The notes beneath the pieces were generated by a model. That model was not told where the DNA came from and made no database searches. It saw only the letters and a list, made by a program, of their open reading frames with translations. Of a stretch of DNA of 64,000 bases, positions 8,203 through 19,400 are shown one piece after another (positions within the stretch are counted from its first letter, which is position 1; each line of letters starts with the position of its first letter). A program made the position numbers and the translations under genes. This stretch comes from BMS3ABIN04 sp964553325 (GTDB lineage Bacteria; Bacteroidota; Ignavibacteria; Ignavibacteriales; Melioribacteraceae), in the NCBI GenBank assembly GCA_964553325.1, contig CAZKKI010000023.1, positions 5,212 through 69,211 on the forward strand. Reading direction: 5' to 3'.

Positions 8203-9765
8203 ATGATTAAAGAACTTCAAGTTACTATTCATCCCGATTTTATTGGGGATGAGCAACATCTTAGAAAAACTGTGGCTCATAAACTCCGGGTCGATTCAAA
8301 CGATATTACCGCAATTAAAACGGTTAAACGATCGATTGATGCAAGGAAATTACCTGTTTACCGTTTAAGGGTTTTGGTTTATTTAAATGAGAAGCCGTCG
8401 GACGATGTAATTCCGGTTGAGTACAAGCCCGTGGAATCGGATAAATCGGTTATAATTGTAGGGAGCGGACCGGCCGGGTTGTTTGCGGCTTTACGCTTGA
8501 TTGAATTGGGAGTTAAGCCCGTTGTTTTCGAGCGTGGACACGATGTTCAAAAAAGAAGAAGGGATTTAAGACAAATAAATCAAGAGGGTTCGGTTAATCT
8601 GGATTCCAATTACTGCTTCGGTGAAGGCGGAGCCGGAACGTACAGCGACGGCAAGCTTTATACTCGCGCTACAAAAAGAGGCGATACGAAACGCATTTTG
8701 CAAATCCTTGTTAAACACGGAGCTTCTCCGGATATTCAAGTAGATGCCCGTCCTCATATCGGTTCGAATAAGTTGCCAAAAATAATTAAAGCCATGCGCG
8801 AAACAATTTTGAAATACGGTGGCGAAGTTCATTTCGAATCGAAAGTTACCGATATTATTATCCTGAACGGGAAAGCGACCGGTGTAATAGTTAACAATCA
8901 AACCGAGCATTTTGCCGATTCCGTTATTTTAGCAACGGGGCATTCCGCTAGGGATATATTTTATTTGTTGAAAAATAAAAACATTAAACTTGAAGCAAAA
9001 CCGTTTGCTTTGGGGGTTAGGGTTGAACATCCCCGCCAATTAATCGATCAAATCCAATATCACACGAAAAAGCGACACGAAAATTTACCTGCCGCATATT
9101 ACACCTTAAGTTGCCAAATTGAAAACCGTGGAGTTTACTCTTTTTGTATGTGCCCGGGCGGAATGATTGTTCCGGCTTCCACGAATAATGACGAAGTAGT
9201 TGTTAACGGAATGTCGCTTTCCCGTCGTAATTCTCCTTTTTCTAACTCGGGTTTGGTTGTATCCGTAACCGAGGAAGAATGGGCTGATTATAATGAATAC
9301 GGTGTTTTTGCCGGATTGGAATTTCAGAAGATGATTGAACGGAAAGCTTTTTTATACGGAGGCGGAAAACAAGTAGCGCCGGCACAAAGAATTACGGATT
9401 TCGTTAATGGGAAATTATCGACAGATTTACCTCCGACGTCTTATATTCCCGGAATAAAAAGCGCGTTAGTAAACGAAATTTTCCCGGCTGAAATTTACAA
9501 AAGGTTAAAACAAAGTTTGCTTGTTTTCAACAAGAAAATGAAAGGTTTTTTTACCGAAACAGGACAAGTACTTGCTTCGGAAAGCCGAACAAGTTCGCCC
9601 GTACGCGTGCTGCGCAATAAAGAAACGTTGATGAGTGTTAGCGTTAAAGGACTTTTCCCCGCGGGCGAAGGAGCCGGTTATGCGGGCGGAATTGTTTCGG
9701 CGGCAATAGACGGAGAAAAATGTGCGGAAGCCGCAGTAAAATTTATAAACAGTGCAGCATTATAA
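8203..9765 (+). CDS. FAD-dependent dehydrogenase (COG2509-like)
   Basis: A 520-residue flavoprotein. The first 75 or so residues form a small N-terminal domain (ELQVTIHPDF ...), followed by the FAD-binding motif VGSGPAGLFAALRLIELG around residues 86-103, a second glycine-rich GEGGAGTYSDGKL, ATGHSARD, and the C-terminal FAD motif GLFPAGEGAGYAGGI. This arrangement matches the widespread but poorly characterised family often called uncharacterised FAD-dependent dehydrogenase. Its substrate is not established. Shine-Dalgarno AGAGGA lies upstream of the ATG. It follows the SDR gene by 36 bases. Confidence 0.85.
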   Translation: MIKELQVTIHPDFIGDEQHLRKTVAHKLRVDSNDITAIKTVKRSIDARKLPVYRLRVLVYLNEKPSDDVIPVEYKPVESDKSVIIVGSGPAGLFAALRLIELGVKPVVFERGHDVQKRRRDLRQINQEGSVNLDSNYCFGEGGAGTYSDGKLYTRATKRGDTKRILQILVKHGASPDIQVDARPHIGSNKLPKIIKAMRETILKYGGEVHFESKVTDIIILNGKATGVIVNNQTEHFADSVILATGHSARDIFYLLKNKNIKLEAKPFALGVRVEHPRQLIDQIQYHTKKRHENLPAAYYTLSCQIENRGVYSFCMCPGGMIVPASTNNDEVVVNGMSLSRRNSPFSNSGLVVSVTEEEWADYNEYGVFAGLEFQKMIERKAFLYGGGKQVAPAQRITDFVNGKLSTDLPPTSYIPGIKSALVNEIFPAEIYKRLKQSLLVFNKKMKGFFTETGQVLASESRTSSPVRVLRNKETLMSVSVKGLFPAGEGAGYAGGIVSAAIDGEKCAEAAVKFINSAAL

Positions 9766-9793
9766 TCCTTTGAGTATCCGATTAGTAGATCCT

Positions 9794-10774
9794 TTATTTT
9801 CTGGATTTAATTTTTTCCAATTCGTATAATAACGTTTCCTTTAATCCTTCTGATAAATTTCTCGGATTGTAACCCAATTCAACTTTTGCTTTGTTGCTGT
9901 TTCCCAAATATGTTACGCCTGCTTGTACACGCAAAGCTTCGGAGGTGTACATCGGGGGAAGGGGAATGATTTTTTCAACCAAGAGTGAAAAAATTCGAGT
10001 TAACTTAAGCAATTGATAAGGAACGGTAAAAGGTTTTCTGATTCCCGTAATCTTGTGTGCAATTTCGAAGGCTTCGGTTAAAGTATGGATAGGTCCGCCA
10101 ACCATATAAACCGAACCCGGTTCGGCTTTTTCCATTGCCTTTATGTGAATTCCGGCAACGTCGTCCACATGTGCCCAATTGTAAGCGGACTTACTTGGAA
10201 TCATGGGCAACCTTTTTCTCAGAAACATTCTTAACGATTCGTCACTTAAACTGGTTCCGTTGGGTCCGTAAATTAAACCGGGCATTAAAATTACAAGTGG
10301 TAATCCTTGTTTAATGAATTCGCAAGCAACTTTATGCGCTTCCGCTTTTGTTTTATCGTATTCGCTGATGTGTTTGCCGTTAAACTTATAAGTTTCGTCC
10401 GCTACCGTGCCTTTTGTATCGGAATTAATTGTGAGTGTACTTGTGTAAACGCCTTTGGGAATCTCTAACTCTTTCATTAATTCCAAAACATTACGCGTAC
10501 CGGTAACGTTAACAAGTTTTGCGGGTGATTTGTCTTTGGCTCCTATTTTGTACCAAGCGGCAACGTGGAAAACACCGTCCACTCCGTTCATAGCATCACG
10601 CATACTTTCTTTTACAGTAATATCGCCTTGAACAATTTCAACTCCTTGTTTTTTCAAATCAACGGCTTTTTCGGGGTTGCGGACCAAAGCAACTACTTTA
10701 TGATCAAGTTCTCTTAACATCGAAGCAATTCTTCCGCCCAGAAATCCGGTTGCGCCCGTAACAAAGTATTTCAT
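9794..10774 (-). CDS. NAD-dependent epimerase/dehydratase (dihydroflavonol reductase-like)
   Basis: A 326-residue extended SDR. It has the cofactor motif GATGFLGGRI at residues 7-16, the HVAAWY segment, and an intact catalytic YDKTK. The overall look (ALVRNPEKA, then GVDGVFHVAA, then PGLIYGPNGTS) resembles dihydroflavonol-4-reductase-like or hopanoid-associated sugar epimerase proteins. The natural substrate cannot be read from sequence. It lies 89 bases downstream of tyrA on the same strand but seems to have its own promoter. Confidence 0.85.
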   Translation of the reverse strand: MKYFVTGATGFLGGRIASMLRELDHKVVALVRNPEKAVDLKKQGVEIVQGDITVKESMRDAMNGVDGVFHVAAWYKIGAKDKSPAKLVNVTGTRNVLELMKELEIPKGVYTSTLTINSDTKGTVADETYKFNGKHISEYDKTKAEAHKVACEFIKQGLPLVILMPGLIYGPNGTSLSDESLRMFLRKRLPMIPSKSAYNWAHVDDVAGIHIKAMEKAEPGSVYMVGGPIHTLTEAFEIAHKITGIRKPFTVPYQLLKLTRIFSLLVEKIIPLPPMYTSEALRVQAGVTYLGNSNKAKVELGYNPRNLSEGLKETLLYELEKIKSRK

Positions 10775-10813
10775 AAATTATTTCCCGGTTAAAATTAAAA
10801 AATTCAATTTTAA

Positions 10814-10844
10814 CGAATATACGATATTAGCAAGGATGAGACAA
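10814..10844 (-). promoter_or_regulatory. Bacteroidota-type promoter for the epimerase gene
   Basis: On the minus strand, TTG (plus 10842-10844), a 20-base gap, then TATATTCG (10814-10821), one mismatch from TAnnTTTG. The position suits the start at 10774 and lies in the gap after tyrA. Pattern inference only. Confidence 0.4.
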
Positions 10845-10863
10845 GTAAAAAGAAAGGTGGGAA

Positions 10864-11946
10864 TCAATCGCTTATCTTAAATCCTAATTTACCGATAAGT
10901 TTTTTAGCCCTCTCCGCTTCTACTTCGGATTCAAACGCCAAACGGAAAGTTCCGCCGGTTCCTTCCCGGATTTTAAGTAGTTCGATATCCTTAATGTTGA
11001 TTCCTTCTTTATAAAGAGCGGTCGATATTTTGCTTATCATACCCGGTTTATCTTCCACAAAGATAAAAATATCGTACACGGAAGTTAAAAATCCTTTTGT
11101 GTTTTGTGGAATTTCATCGCGGTTTTTTCTGGCTTCGCTGAAATATTCCGCTAATCTCGATATTTTATTTTCCGAAATCCACATAATTAATTTTTCAATT
11201 TCGAAGGAAAATTTTTCGAGAGCGGTTAAAATTTGTTTGCGGTTCGTTGAAATTATCGATTCCCAAATTTCAAAATCACTTGAGGCAATCCGCGTCATAT
11301 CTCTGAAACCACCCGCAGCAAGGTCGAGAAAATTATAGTTTTCCGTTTTTAATGAAGCCGTATTCACCAATGCAACAGCGGTAAGTTGGGGAAGATGACT
11401 TACGCTGGCGGCTATAACGTCGTGCTGTTTTGCCGGAATAAATAAAATATTTGCCCCGAGCGATTCGATAATTTTTCTAAAATCTTTTAATTCGTCTTTA
11501 CCCGTTAAATCTTCGGTTAAAATATAGGTTGTATTTTCGAAAAGCAGCGGATCGGAATTTACATAGCCTGCTTTTTCTTTTCCGGTCATTGGGTGCCCGC
11601 CGATGTAATATCCTTTCCCGGTCTTCAAGGTATTCCATTTTTCTTGAAAGACTAATTTAACGCTGCAGACGTCCGTCAATATATTGCCGTTTAATTTCGG
11701 TGCCAAGCGGTCGAAAATCTCGAGCGAAGGATTAATCGGTAAACAAAGAAATATTAAATCGGAATCAAGCGCTTCTTCGACGTTATTCAGTTTACGGTCG
11801 ATTGTTTTCTCCGAAAGTGCAAGCTCGAGTATTTCGGTTTTGTCGTAAGCATTTAACTCGATTTGCAATTCGCTGTTTCGAATTGCTTTGGCAATCGAAC
11901 CGCCTATTAAACCAAGTCCAATTATTGATATTGTTTTAATCTTCAA
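10864..11946 (-). CDS. tyrA: prephenate dehydrogenase with C-terminal ACT domain
   Basis: A 360-residue enzyme of tyrosine synthesis, oxidising prephenate to 4-hydroxyphenylpyruvate with NAD(P). The Rossmann motif GLGLIGGS is near residues 10-17, the GGHPMTGKEKAG substrate motif in the middle, and a C-terminal ACT domain (about residues 290-355, FVEDKPGMISKISTAL) likely confers amino-acid feedback control. The start appears to be TTG at 11946 with a GGCGGA ribosome-binding sequence; no better in-frame start is seen because a stop lies a few codons upstream. It follows the DAHP synthase gene by 32 bases, an aromatic-pathway pair. Confidence 0.9.
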   Translation of the reverse strand: MKIKTISIIGLGLIGGSIAKAIRNSELQIELNAYDKTEILELALSEKTIDRKLNNVEEALDSDLIFLCLPINPSLEIFDRLAPKLNGNILTDVCSVKLVFQEKWNTLKTGKGYYIGGHPMTGKEKAGYVNSDPLLFENTTYILTEDLTGKDELKDFRKIIESLGANILFIPAKQHDVIAASVSHLPQLTAVALVNTASLKTENYNFLDLAAGGFRDMTRIASSDFEIWESIISTNRKQILTALEKFSFEIEKLIMWISENKISRLAEYFSEARKNRDEIPQNTKGFLTSVYDIFIFVEDKPGMISKISTALYKEGINIKDIELLKIREGTGGTFRLAFESEVEAERAKKLIGKLGFKISD

Positions 11947-11978
11947 AATTCCGCCGCATTATTTTCGGCAAAACCTAA

Positions 11979-12992
11979 TTATAATTTTCTGCCAATAGCA
12001 TTGGCAATAACTTTTAATTCGTTTACCAACCTTAAATATTCATCCGGCAACATAGCTTGCGGACCGTCGGATAAAGCATTTTCGGGATCGTGGTGAATTT
12101 CTATCATCAACCCGTCCGCTCCGGCTGCAACTGCCGCTCTTGCCATCGGCGCAACCTGATCTCTCAAACCCGTTGCGTGGGAAGGATCGGCAATAACGGG
12201 CAAGTGACTTTTTTTATGAACTACCGGGATTGCGGAAAGATCGAATGTATTGCGAGTATATTTTTCGAATGTTCTTATTCCGCGCTCGCATAAAATTACA
12301 TCTTTGTTTCCTTCGGAAAGAATGTATTCGGCAGACATTAACCATTCTTCTATAAGCGCTGCGAGTCCGCGTTTAAGCATTACGGGTTTATCGGTTTTCC
12401 CCAATTCTTTTAACAGAGGGAAGTTTTGCATATTGCGTGCACCGACTTGAAAAATATCGGTGTATTTGTAAATCAAGTCGATATGTTGTATTTGCATAAC
12501 TTCGGTAATTACCAACAAATCGTATTCATCAGCCGCGGCACGAAGCAGTTTTAAACCTTCTTCCCCTAAACCTTGAAACGAATACGGTGAGGAACGGGGT
12601 TTGAAAGCCCCGCCGCGCAATATTTTTGCACCGGATTCGGCAACAACTTTTGCAAGTGTGAAGATTTGTTCTTCGTTTTCCACCGAACAAGGTCCGACCA
12701 TCAGTGTAACATGATTATTCCCGATTTTGTATCCGTTAATATCTATAATTGTGTTGTCTTCTTTAAAACTACGACTGGCCAATTTAAATGGGACGGTAAC
12801 TCTGTAAACATCGGCAACACCTTCCAGTATTTTTACCTTGCGAATATCAAAATCCGGTTTAACTCCGATTGCACCGAGAATTGTTCTTTGTTCACCTACC
12901 GATTTGTGAATTTGAAAACCGTAATTTTCCAAATGTTTGATAACGTTTTCAATTTGTTTTTCGGTTGCATTATTTTCTAATATAATTACCAC
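11979..12992 (-). CDS. aroF: 3-deoxy-7-phosphoheptulonate (DAHP) synthase, type I beta
   Basis: A 337-residue first enzyme of the shikimate pathway, condensing phosphoenolpyruvate and erythrose-4-phosphate. An N-terminal ferredoxin-like regulatory domain (about residues 1-70) precedes the TIM barrel. Landmarks are MVGPCSVENEEQI, LRGGAFKPRSSPYSFQG, GARNMQNF, LKRGLAA, CERGIRTFE and the metal-binding DPSHATGLR. The GTG start at 12992 is preceded by an AGGAAG-type ribosome-binding sequence. tyrA follows, DUF1684 precedes by 21 bases; the order mutS-DUF1684-aroF-tyrA suggests one minus-strand transcription unit. Confidence 0.93.
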   Translation of the reverse strand: MVIILENNATEKQIENVIKHLENYGFQIHKSVGEQRTILGAIGVKPDFDIRKVKILEGVADVYRVTVPFKLASRSFKEDNTIIDINGYKIGNNHVTLMVGPCSVENEEQIFTLAKVVAESGAKILRGGAFKPRSSPYSFQGLGEEGLKLLRAAADEYDLLVITEVMQIQHIDLIYKYTDIFQVGARNMQNFPLLKELGKTDKPVMLKRGLAALIEEWLMSAEYILSEGNKDVILCERGIRTFEKYTRNTFDLSAIPVVHKKSHLPVIADPSHATGLRDQVAPMARAAVAAGADGLMIEIHHDPENALSDGPQAMLPDEYLRLVNELKVIANAIGRKL

Positions 12993-13013
12993 TTTATTTC
13001 TTCCTTCCTTTAA

Positions 13014-13646
13014 TTAATCGTGAAATTTTTTCTCCCCCGCCTCAATGGCTAAATCGATGTAATCCTCCTTAGTCGGAATTGCACAAGTATAATTTGAGCT
13101 GTAAGCACAAAAGGGATTAAAAGCTAAGTTAAAATCAATAATATATTCGTGATCTGGATCACTATTCAGAGAAAATTTTAAATATCTTCCTACGCCGTAT
13201 GTTTCTTTGTTTGTTGTTTTGTCGGTAAACCAAATGCTGTAATATTTTTGACCGTTACCTTCGTCGTTTTCGTAAACATTTAGCTTATATTGTTTTCCTC
13301 CGTAAGTGAAAGTTAAATATCCGTATCTTACCGCTTTCCGTTCTTCGCCTTTTGTACCGTAAATTGTAACGGTATCCTTTTTTTCGTATTCGGTCAATTT
13401 GCTTTTGAAAACGAAATCGGGGTTGACGTCATAATAATTCAGCGGATGAAAAACAGCTTTCGGGTCTTGATTAAAAGGCGAGTTCGGGTCTTGCATAAAA
13501 CTCAAGTTTTTCTGTTTTCGTAACGCTTCGATTCTTTTTATGTATTCTTCTTGTTCCGGAGTATAGTTTTTACATGCCGGCAGAATTAAAGCAAAAAGTA
13601 ACAAAGCGCTTAATAATTTAGGATAAATGATTTTTGATTTTTCCAT
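13014..13646 (-). CDS. DUF1684 family lipoprotein
   Basis: A 210-residue exported protein. The N-terminal hydrophobic stretch (residues 8-25) ends in the lipobox LPAC, so it is likely lipid-anchored. The body matches DUF1684: short residues before GTKGEERKAVRYGYLTF, then the conserved NPFCAYSSNYTCAIP and ending. In this family the NP..AY...CP segment is the hallmark. Function unknown. It lies 18 bases after mutS and 21 before the DAHP synthase gene. Confidence 0.85.
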   Translation of the reverse strand: MEKSKIIYPKLLSALLLFALILPACKNYTPEQEEYIKRIEALRKQKNLSFMQDPNSPFNQDPKAVFHPLNYYDVNPDFVFKSKLTEYEKKDTVTIYGTKGEERKAVRYGYLTFTYGGKQYKLNVYENDEGNGQKYYSIWFTDKTTNKETYGVGRYLKFSLNSDPDHEYIIDFNLAFNPFCAYSSNYTCAIPTKEDYIDLAIEAGEKKFHD

Positions 13647-13664
13647 TGTTTTACTCTCAACCGT

Positions 13665-16280
13665 TTATTTATTATCGTCCGATACTTTCTTTTTCAATTC
13701 ATTTAATTTGTTTAATGCTTCAATCGGGGTTAATTCGTTTATCGGAATATCCGAAATCTCTTTTCTCAACTCATCATCTTTAAATTCAAACAAGTTTATC
13801 TGAATATCGTTTTCCTTTTTCATCTTTGCAAGTTTTGCCTTTTTTACTTCCGTCGGAGTTAATTCTTTACCTTCAAGGTTTTGCAGAATTTCTTTTGCCC
13901 GTTTTGTAACCGGCAAGGGAAGCCCGGCCATTTGTCCGACTTGAATTCCGTAACTGTGATCGGCTCCGCCCGGTGTAACTTTGTGCAAGAAAATCACTTT
14001 ATCGTCGTATTCTCTAACTTCAACTTTGAAATTTTTAATACGCGGGAATAACTCCGCCATTTCATTCAGTTCGTGGTAATGAGTTGCAAAAAGAGTTTTT
14101 GCTGCAACATCGGGGTTTTCGTGCAAATATTCGGTAATAGCCCAAGCAATCGAAATTCCGTCGAAAGTACTTGTACCGCGGCCTATTTCGTCCAATAAAA
14201 TTAAGCTTTTCCGGGTTGTGTTGTTCAGAATGTTAGCCGCTTCTTGCATTTCGACGAGAAATGTGCTTTCTCCGGCGGAAATATTATCGCTGGCGCCAAC
14301 CCGTGTAAAAATTTTATCGATTAATCCGAGCCGTGCTTCGCTTGCCGGAACGAAGGAACCTATTTGCGCCATGAGAACAATTAATCCCACTTGCCTTAAA
14401 TAAACGGATTTGCCCGCCATATTCGGACCGGTAAGTAAAATTATCTGAGTGTCGGAATTACTCATTTTGCAATCGTTCGGCGTGAACTTTTCGCCCGGCG
14501 GTAAAATCCTTTCTACAACGGGATGCCTGCCGTTTTTAATATCAATAACATCGGACGTGTCAATTTCCGGCTTCACGTAATTGTATTGATCTGCACATTC
14601 GGCAAGCGAGTTATAGCAATCGAGCATAGCTATAAGTTTGGCATTTTCTTGTATTTCCTTGGCTTTCGATGCAATACGGTTTCTGATTTCGTCAAAAATT
14701 CTGAATTCCAAATCGTAAATTTTTTCTTCCGCATTAAGAATTTTATCTTCGTAGTCTTTCAATTCCGGTGTAATATACCTTTCGCTGTTCACTAAAGTTT
14801 GTTTGCGAATATAATTTTCCGGAACTTTGTCTTTATGTGCGTTGCTTATTTCGATGTAATAACCGAAAACTTTGTTGTAGCTTACTTTAAGGGAGGGAAT
14901 GTTTGTTTTTTCCCGTTCGGTTTTTTGAAGGTTGGCAATCCAATTTTTCGCATTTTTGGAAAGATTGCGTAATTCGTCCAATTCTTCGCTGTAACCTTCG
15001 CGGATTACGTATCCGTCGTTAATATTTAACGGCGGGTCGTCGGTAATCGAAATTTCGATAAGTTCCACAACATCGTCCAAATCATTTAATTTCTCCCTTA
15101 TTACAGTAATTACATCGGAGCCGATTTGGTCGAGTATTTGTTTCAGCAAGGGAATTTTCTTAAGTGAACTTTTAAGATAATTCAATTCCCGCGGATTAAT
15201 TCTACCGGTGCTGACTTTCGATATTAATCTTTCCAGATCGCCGATTTCTTTTAACTCCGCGTGTAAATTTTTTCTTACTACTTTATTTTCAAATAAACTG
15301 TTAACTCCTTCTTGCCTTTGCAAAATCGGTTCTAGTTTTATTAACGGAGCGGAAATCCATTTTTTGAGAAGCCTGCTTCCCATCGGAGTGTCGGTTTTAT
15401 CCAAGATGGAAATAAGCGAACCTTCTCGCGAACCCTCTTGCATCGTGAAGGTGATTTCCAAATTCCGTTTGGTCGACCAATCCAAAATCATATATTCGTG
15501 CGGGTTGTATCTTGCTATTTTTGTGATGTGCGAGAGGTTGGATTTTTGTGTTTCTTTCAAATAATTTAAAACCGCACCGACGGCAATAATTCCGCTCGTC
15601 AAATTTTCGATTCCAAAGCCCTTTAATGTTTTAATATTAAACTGTGATGTTATTAAATCTTTGGCATAATCCTCGTTGTAAATCCAGTCGTCAACTTTCG
15701 TTACGTATGTTTTGGAATTTGCTCTTCTCAGAATATTTTCGAAAATGAATTTCTGTTTTTTCGGGATTAAGATTTCAGAAGGGTTAATTAATCCCAATTG
15801 ACTTTCGAGCTCCGAACCCATTATCTCGTATACATAAAATTCACCCGTTGAAACGTCGATGAAGGAAATACCGGCAATATCTTTTTCGATGTAAACTGAC
15901 ATCAAATAATTGTTTTTTGTGTGATCGAGAAGCTTGTCGGAAAAAGCCACACCCGGAGTAACAACTTCAACAACTTCACGTTTAACAATTCCTTTGGCAA
16001 ATTTCGGATTTTCAACTTGTTCGCAAACGGCAACCCTGTAGCCGGCTTTTACGAGTTTCGGTAAATACGTATCAAGCGCGTGATGAGGAAATCCGGCTAA
16101 CGGAACTTCGCCGGCTTTCCCGTTTGCTCTTTTGGTAAGCGTAATCCCCAAAACTTTCGATGCGGTTTTGGCATCGTCTTCAAACGTTTCGAAAAAATCC
16201 CCGACCCTGAACAGCAAAATTGTATCCGGGTGTTCTTTCTTAATTTTAGCATATTGTGTCATTAACGGTGTAATGCTCAT
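13665..16280 (-). CDS. mutS: DNA mismatch repair protein MutS
   Basis: An 871-residue mismatch-recognition ATPase. The mismatch-contacting Phe-x-Glu is present in GDFFETF near the N-terminus. The ATPase domain has Walker A GPNMAGKSVYLRQ, the DEIGRGTSTFDG Walker B region and ATHYHEL. A C-terminal tail of about 90 residues carries the helix-turn-helix region. ATG 16280 (MSITPLMTQYAKIK, the usual MutS beginning) was chosen over a TTG ten codons upstream. No mutL is visible nearby. It is divergent from the GH13 gene. Confidence 0.95.
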   Translation of the reverse strand: MSITPLMTQYAKIKKEHPDTILLFRVGDFFETFEDDAKTASKVLGITLTKRANGKAGEVPLAGFPHHALDTYLPKLVKAGYRVAVCEQVENPKFAKGIVKREVVEVVTPGVAFSDKLLDHTKNNYLMSVYIEKDIAGISFIDVSTGEFYVYEIMGSELESQLGLINPSEILIPKKQKFIFENILRRANSKTYVTKVDDWIYNEDYAKDLITSQFNIKTLKGFGIENLTSGIIAVGAVLNYLKETQKSNLSHITKIARYNPHEYMILDWSTKRNLEITFTMQEGSREGSLISILDKTDTPMGSRLLKKWISAPLIKLEPILQRQEGVNSLFENKVVRKNLHAELKEIGDLERLISKVSTGRINPRELNYLKSSLKKIPLLKQILDQIGSDVITVIREKLNDLDDVVELIEISITDDPPLNINDGYVIREGYSEELDELRNLSKNAKNWIANLQKTEREKTNIPSLKVSYNKVFGYYIEISNAHKDKVPENYIRKQTLVNSERYITPELKDYEDKILNAEEKIYDLEFRIFDEIRNRIASKAKEIQENAKLIAMLDCYNSLAECADQYNYVKPEIDTSDVIDIKNGRHPVVERILPPGEKFTPNDCKMSNSDTQIILLTGPNMAGKSVYLRQVGLIVLMAQIGSFVPASEARLGLIDKIFTRVGASDNISAGESTFLVEMQEAANILNNTTRKSLILLDEIGRGTSTFDGISIAWAITEYLHENPDVAAKTLFATHYHELNEMAELFPRIKNFKVEVREYDDKVIFLHKVTPGGADHSYGIQVGQMAGLPLPVTKRAKEILQNLEGKELTPTEVKKAKLAKMKKENDIQINLFEFKDDELRKEISDIPINELTPIEALNKLNELKKKVSDDNK

Positions 16281-16492
16281 CCTGCCATCGAAGTTTTGGT
16301 TGAGAAACAATTATTTTAAAAAAAGAAAAGTAACAAAAATAAACAAACAAAGTAAATTTTATCCTTGGCAACTAAATTAAATTTTTACGGGAAATAAAAA
16401 TTACCGGCTGTTTATTATTGTTTTTTTATTTCCTTATTTTGTTACAATTGAATTTTAACAACTTGATTCTTTTTCAATATTGCGGAAAAAAT

Positions 16493-19400
16493 ATGAAAAA
16501 CAGTACAATAAATAGATTTAACGGAAAGTTAAAATTCGAATTTCATATAGCAAAGCACATCAGAGAAAAATACCAACTCGAAGATGAATACTTTTCTATC
16601 ACCGGCAATGTTGTTTTCGCCAATTTTGCGGCGGTCAGAAAATTTGTAAATAAAATTAATACCTTTAGAGACGAAAATACAAAGTTGAGGGTCGGTGAAG
16701 TTAATGCGGCCGGACTTATCGATGAAATTTATCATTATATTTTAAGAGAATACGAAACAAAGCAAAATCCGGGTGTTTTTAATAAAGCGTTGAATCGCCT
16801 TTTCCAACAATTCACCGAGGAAGAAATCGAGGAATTATTGCTCGATTTTGTTAAAACTTTTCCACCGCTGGACGTTTACAAAAATAGATTGAGTGCACAG
16901 AAATATCTCGAGGAATCCACCGAAGGAAAACCGAACAAGGAAATTGCCCTTGAAGAGCTTATACTTTTGTATTTGTCGAATATTAATCCCGCTAACCGCA
17001 ATTTGAAGGAATTTTTCGACGAGAATTATCTTGCAAAGAAAAAAACATATTCGGAAGCGATCACGAAACTCGACGAGTTTTTCAAAGAAGAAACTCCTTT
17101 CGGACCTGCCGGACAGTCGGTTCTCGAATTACTTAAAACGCCGATTCTGACTCATCCGGAAAGTTTGTGGGAACAATTGCGTTATTTGCAATCGCACTGG
17201 AAACCCTTTTTGGGCAATTTGATGATTAGAAAGATTTTGCAGAGTCAAGATCTTATGAAAGAAGATGTTGTGATTAATTTTAATCAATTTGATGCCGGGG
17301 GAGTTCCCGGAACACCGCCGACGATTATTCCGCAGTATAAACCCGAGACGATTGAAGAGGAATATGAAAAATTCACTTTGGGAAAATCGCATTATAAATT
17401 TGCGCTCGATGTATTACACGAATACGAAGAACCCGAAAAATTCACACCGGATTTGAATTGGATGCCGAACGTTATAATGATTGCAAAAAATACTTATGTA
17501 TGGCTCGATCAACTTTCGAAAAAGTACGGAAAGGAAATAAAAAGACTCGATCAAATACCCGATGAAGAACTCGAACAATTGAGAAAGTGGAATATAAACG
17601 GACTTTGGTTAATCGGAATTTGGGAAAGAAGTCCAGCATCAAAAAAAATCAAGCATTTAATGGGAAATATCGACGCCGTTGCATCGGCATATTCATTGTA
17701 CGATTATGTAATCGCCGAAGATTTGGGAGGCGAAGAAGCATATCAAAATTTTAATAAACGGGCAAAGCGGAAAGGAATTCGGTTGGCCAGCGATATGGTT
17801 CCGAATCACACCGGTATTTATTCGAAATGGATTGTTGAACATCCCGAGTATTTTATTCAATCGAAAGAACCGCCTTTTCCCAACTACAAATTTACGAGAG
17901 AAAATTTATCGGACGATCCGCGAATACAAATTAGAATTGAGGACAGTTATTATAAGCGAACGGATGCGGCGGTTGTTTTTCAAAGGATTGATAATGCTAC
18001 CGGAGAAATAAGATACATTTATCACGGAAACGACGGAACAAATATGCCGTGGAACGATACCGCTCAACTCGATATGCTGAAAGCCGAAGTACGTGAAGCT
18101 GTTATAGAAAAGATTTTCGAAGTGGCGCGTAAGTTTTCAATAATTCGTTTCGATGCGGCGATGACTCTGACGAAAAAACATTTTGCCCGGCTTTGGTATC
18201 CCGAACCCGGAACAGGTGGAGATATTCCTTCCCGTGCCGACTATGCCATGACGAAAGAGGAATTCGATTCGTATTTCCCGAAAGAGTTCTGGCGCGAGGT
18301 GGTCGACCGAATAAACGATGAAATGCCCGATACACTTTTGCTTGCCGAAGCATTTTGGTTGATGGAAGGTTATTTCGTTAGAACATTGGGGATGCACAGA
18401 GTTTATAACAGCGCTTTTATGAATATGCTGAAGAACGAAGAAAATTACAAATACAAAAAACTTATCACCAACACACTCGAGTTCGAACCTGAAATACTCA
18501 AGCGGTATGTTAATTTTATGAGCAATCCCAATGAAGAAACAGCAATAAACCAATTCGGCTCTTCCGATAAATATTTTGGCGTTGCTACATTGATGGTAAC
18601 TTTGCCCGGCTTACCGATGTTTGCCCACGGTCAAATTGAAGGCTATACGGAAAAATACGGAATGGAGTATAAACGGGCTTACTACCGCGAAACCCCGAAT
18701 GATTACTTGGTAAAAAGACACGAAAGGGAAATTTTTACTTTAATGGAAAAAAGATATGTCTTCAGCGAAGTGGAAAATTTTTGGTATTTCGAGTTTACCG
18801 ACAAACGGGGAAGAACTCTGGATAATGTTTTTGCCTATTTTAACAGCTTCGGTAATGAAAAGGCTCTTGTTTTTTACAATAATCATTTCAGTACAGTAAG
18901 CGGAAAAATTTATCATTCAACTCCGAAAGTTGTCAAAGGAAAAGGAGACAAGAAAAAATTACGACGTAAAACGGTTACCGACCTGTTAAACATTAAACCG
19001 GAAAAGAAATATTATTACGTTTACCGGGATCACAATTCGAAATTGTTTTATTTGAAATCCGGAAGGGAGATTTTGGAACACGGATTCGAAATCGATTTGC
19101 GTGGATTTGAGTACAGGGTTTTCTGGGAGTTTAAAGAAGTTTACGACGATACCGGCGAATACGAAAGATTGGCGGAATCGTTAAAAGGCAAAGGCGTTCC
19201 GAATATCGAATTTGCTTTGCACGAAATTAATTTGGAACCGATTCATCACGCATTCGAAAATATTTTTGCCGGACATTCATTCGATAAATTTGTGGAAAAT
19301 CTTGTCGAAACCGGTCAAGCGGATAAAACGGAAGATCAAAACATAAAATTTCTGAAAAATAAATTCTATCTGCTTCTTAAATCGATTAATGATTACTATA

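Noticed and set aside
16334..16341. TATTTTTG on the minus strand upstream of mutS as a -7 element
   Set aside because: The nearest usable TTG element is 27 bases away, too far for the expected gap.
18137..18553. 138-codon frame on the minus strand inside the GH13 gene
   Set aside because: It lies wholly within a clearly coding gene on the other strand and shows no family pattern; it is a shadow frame.
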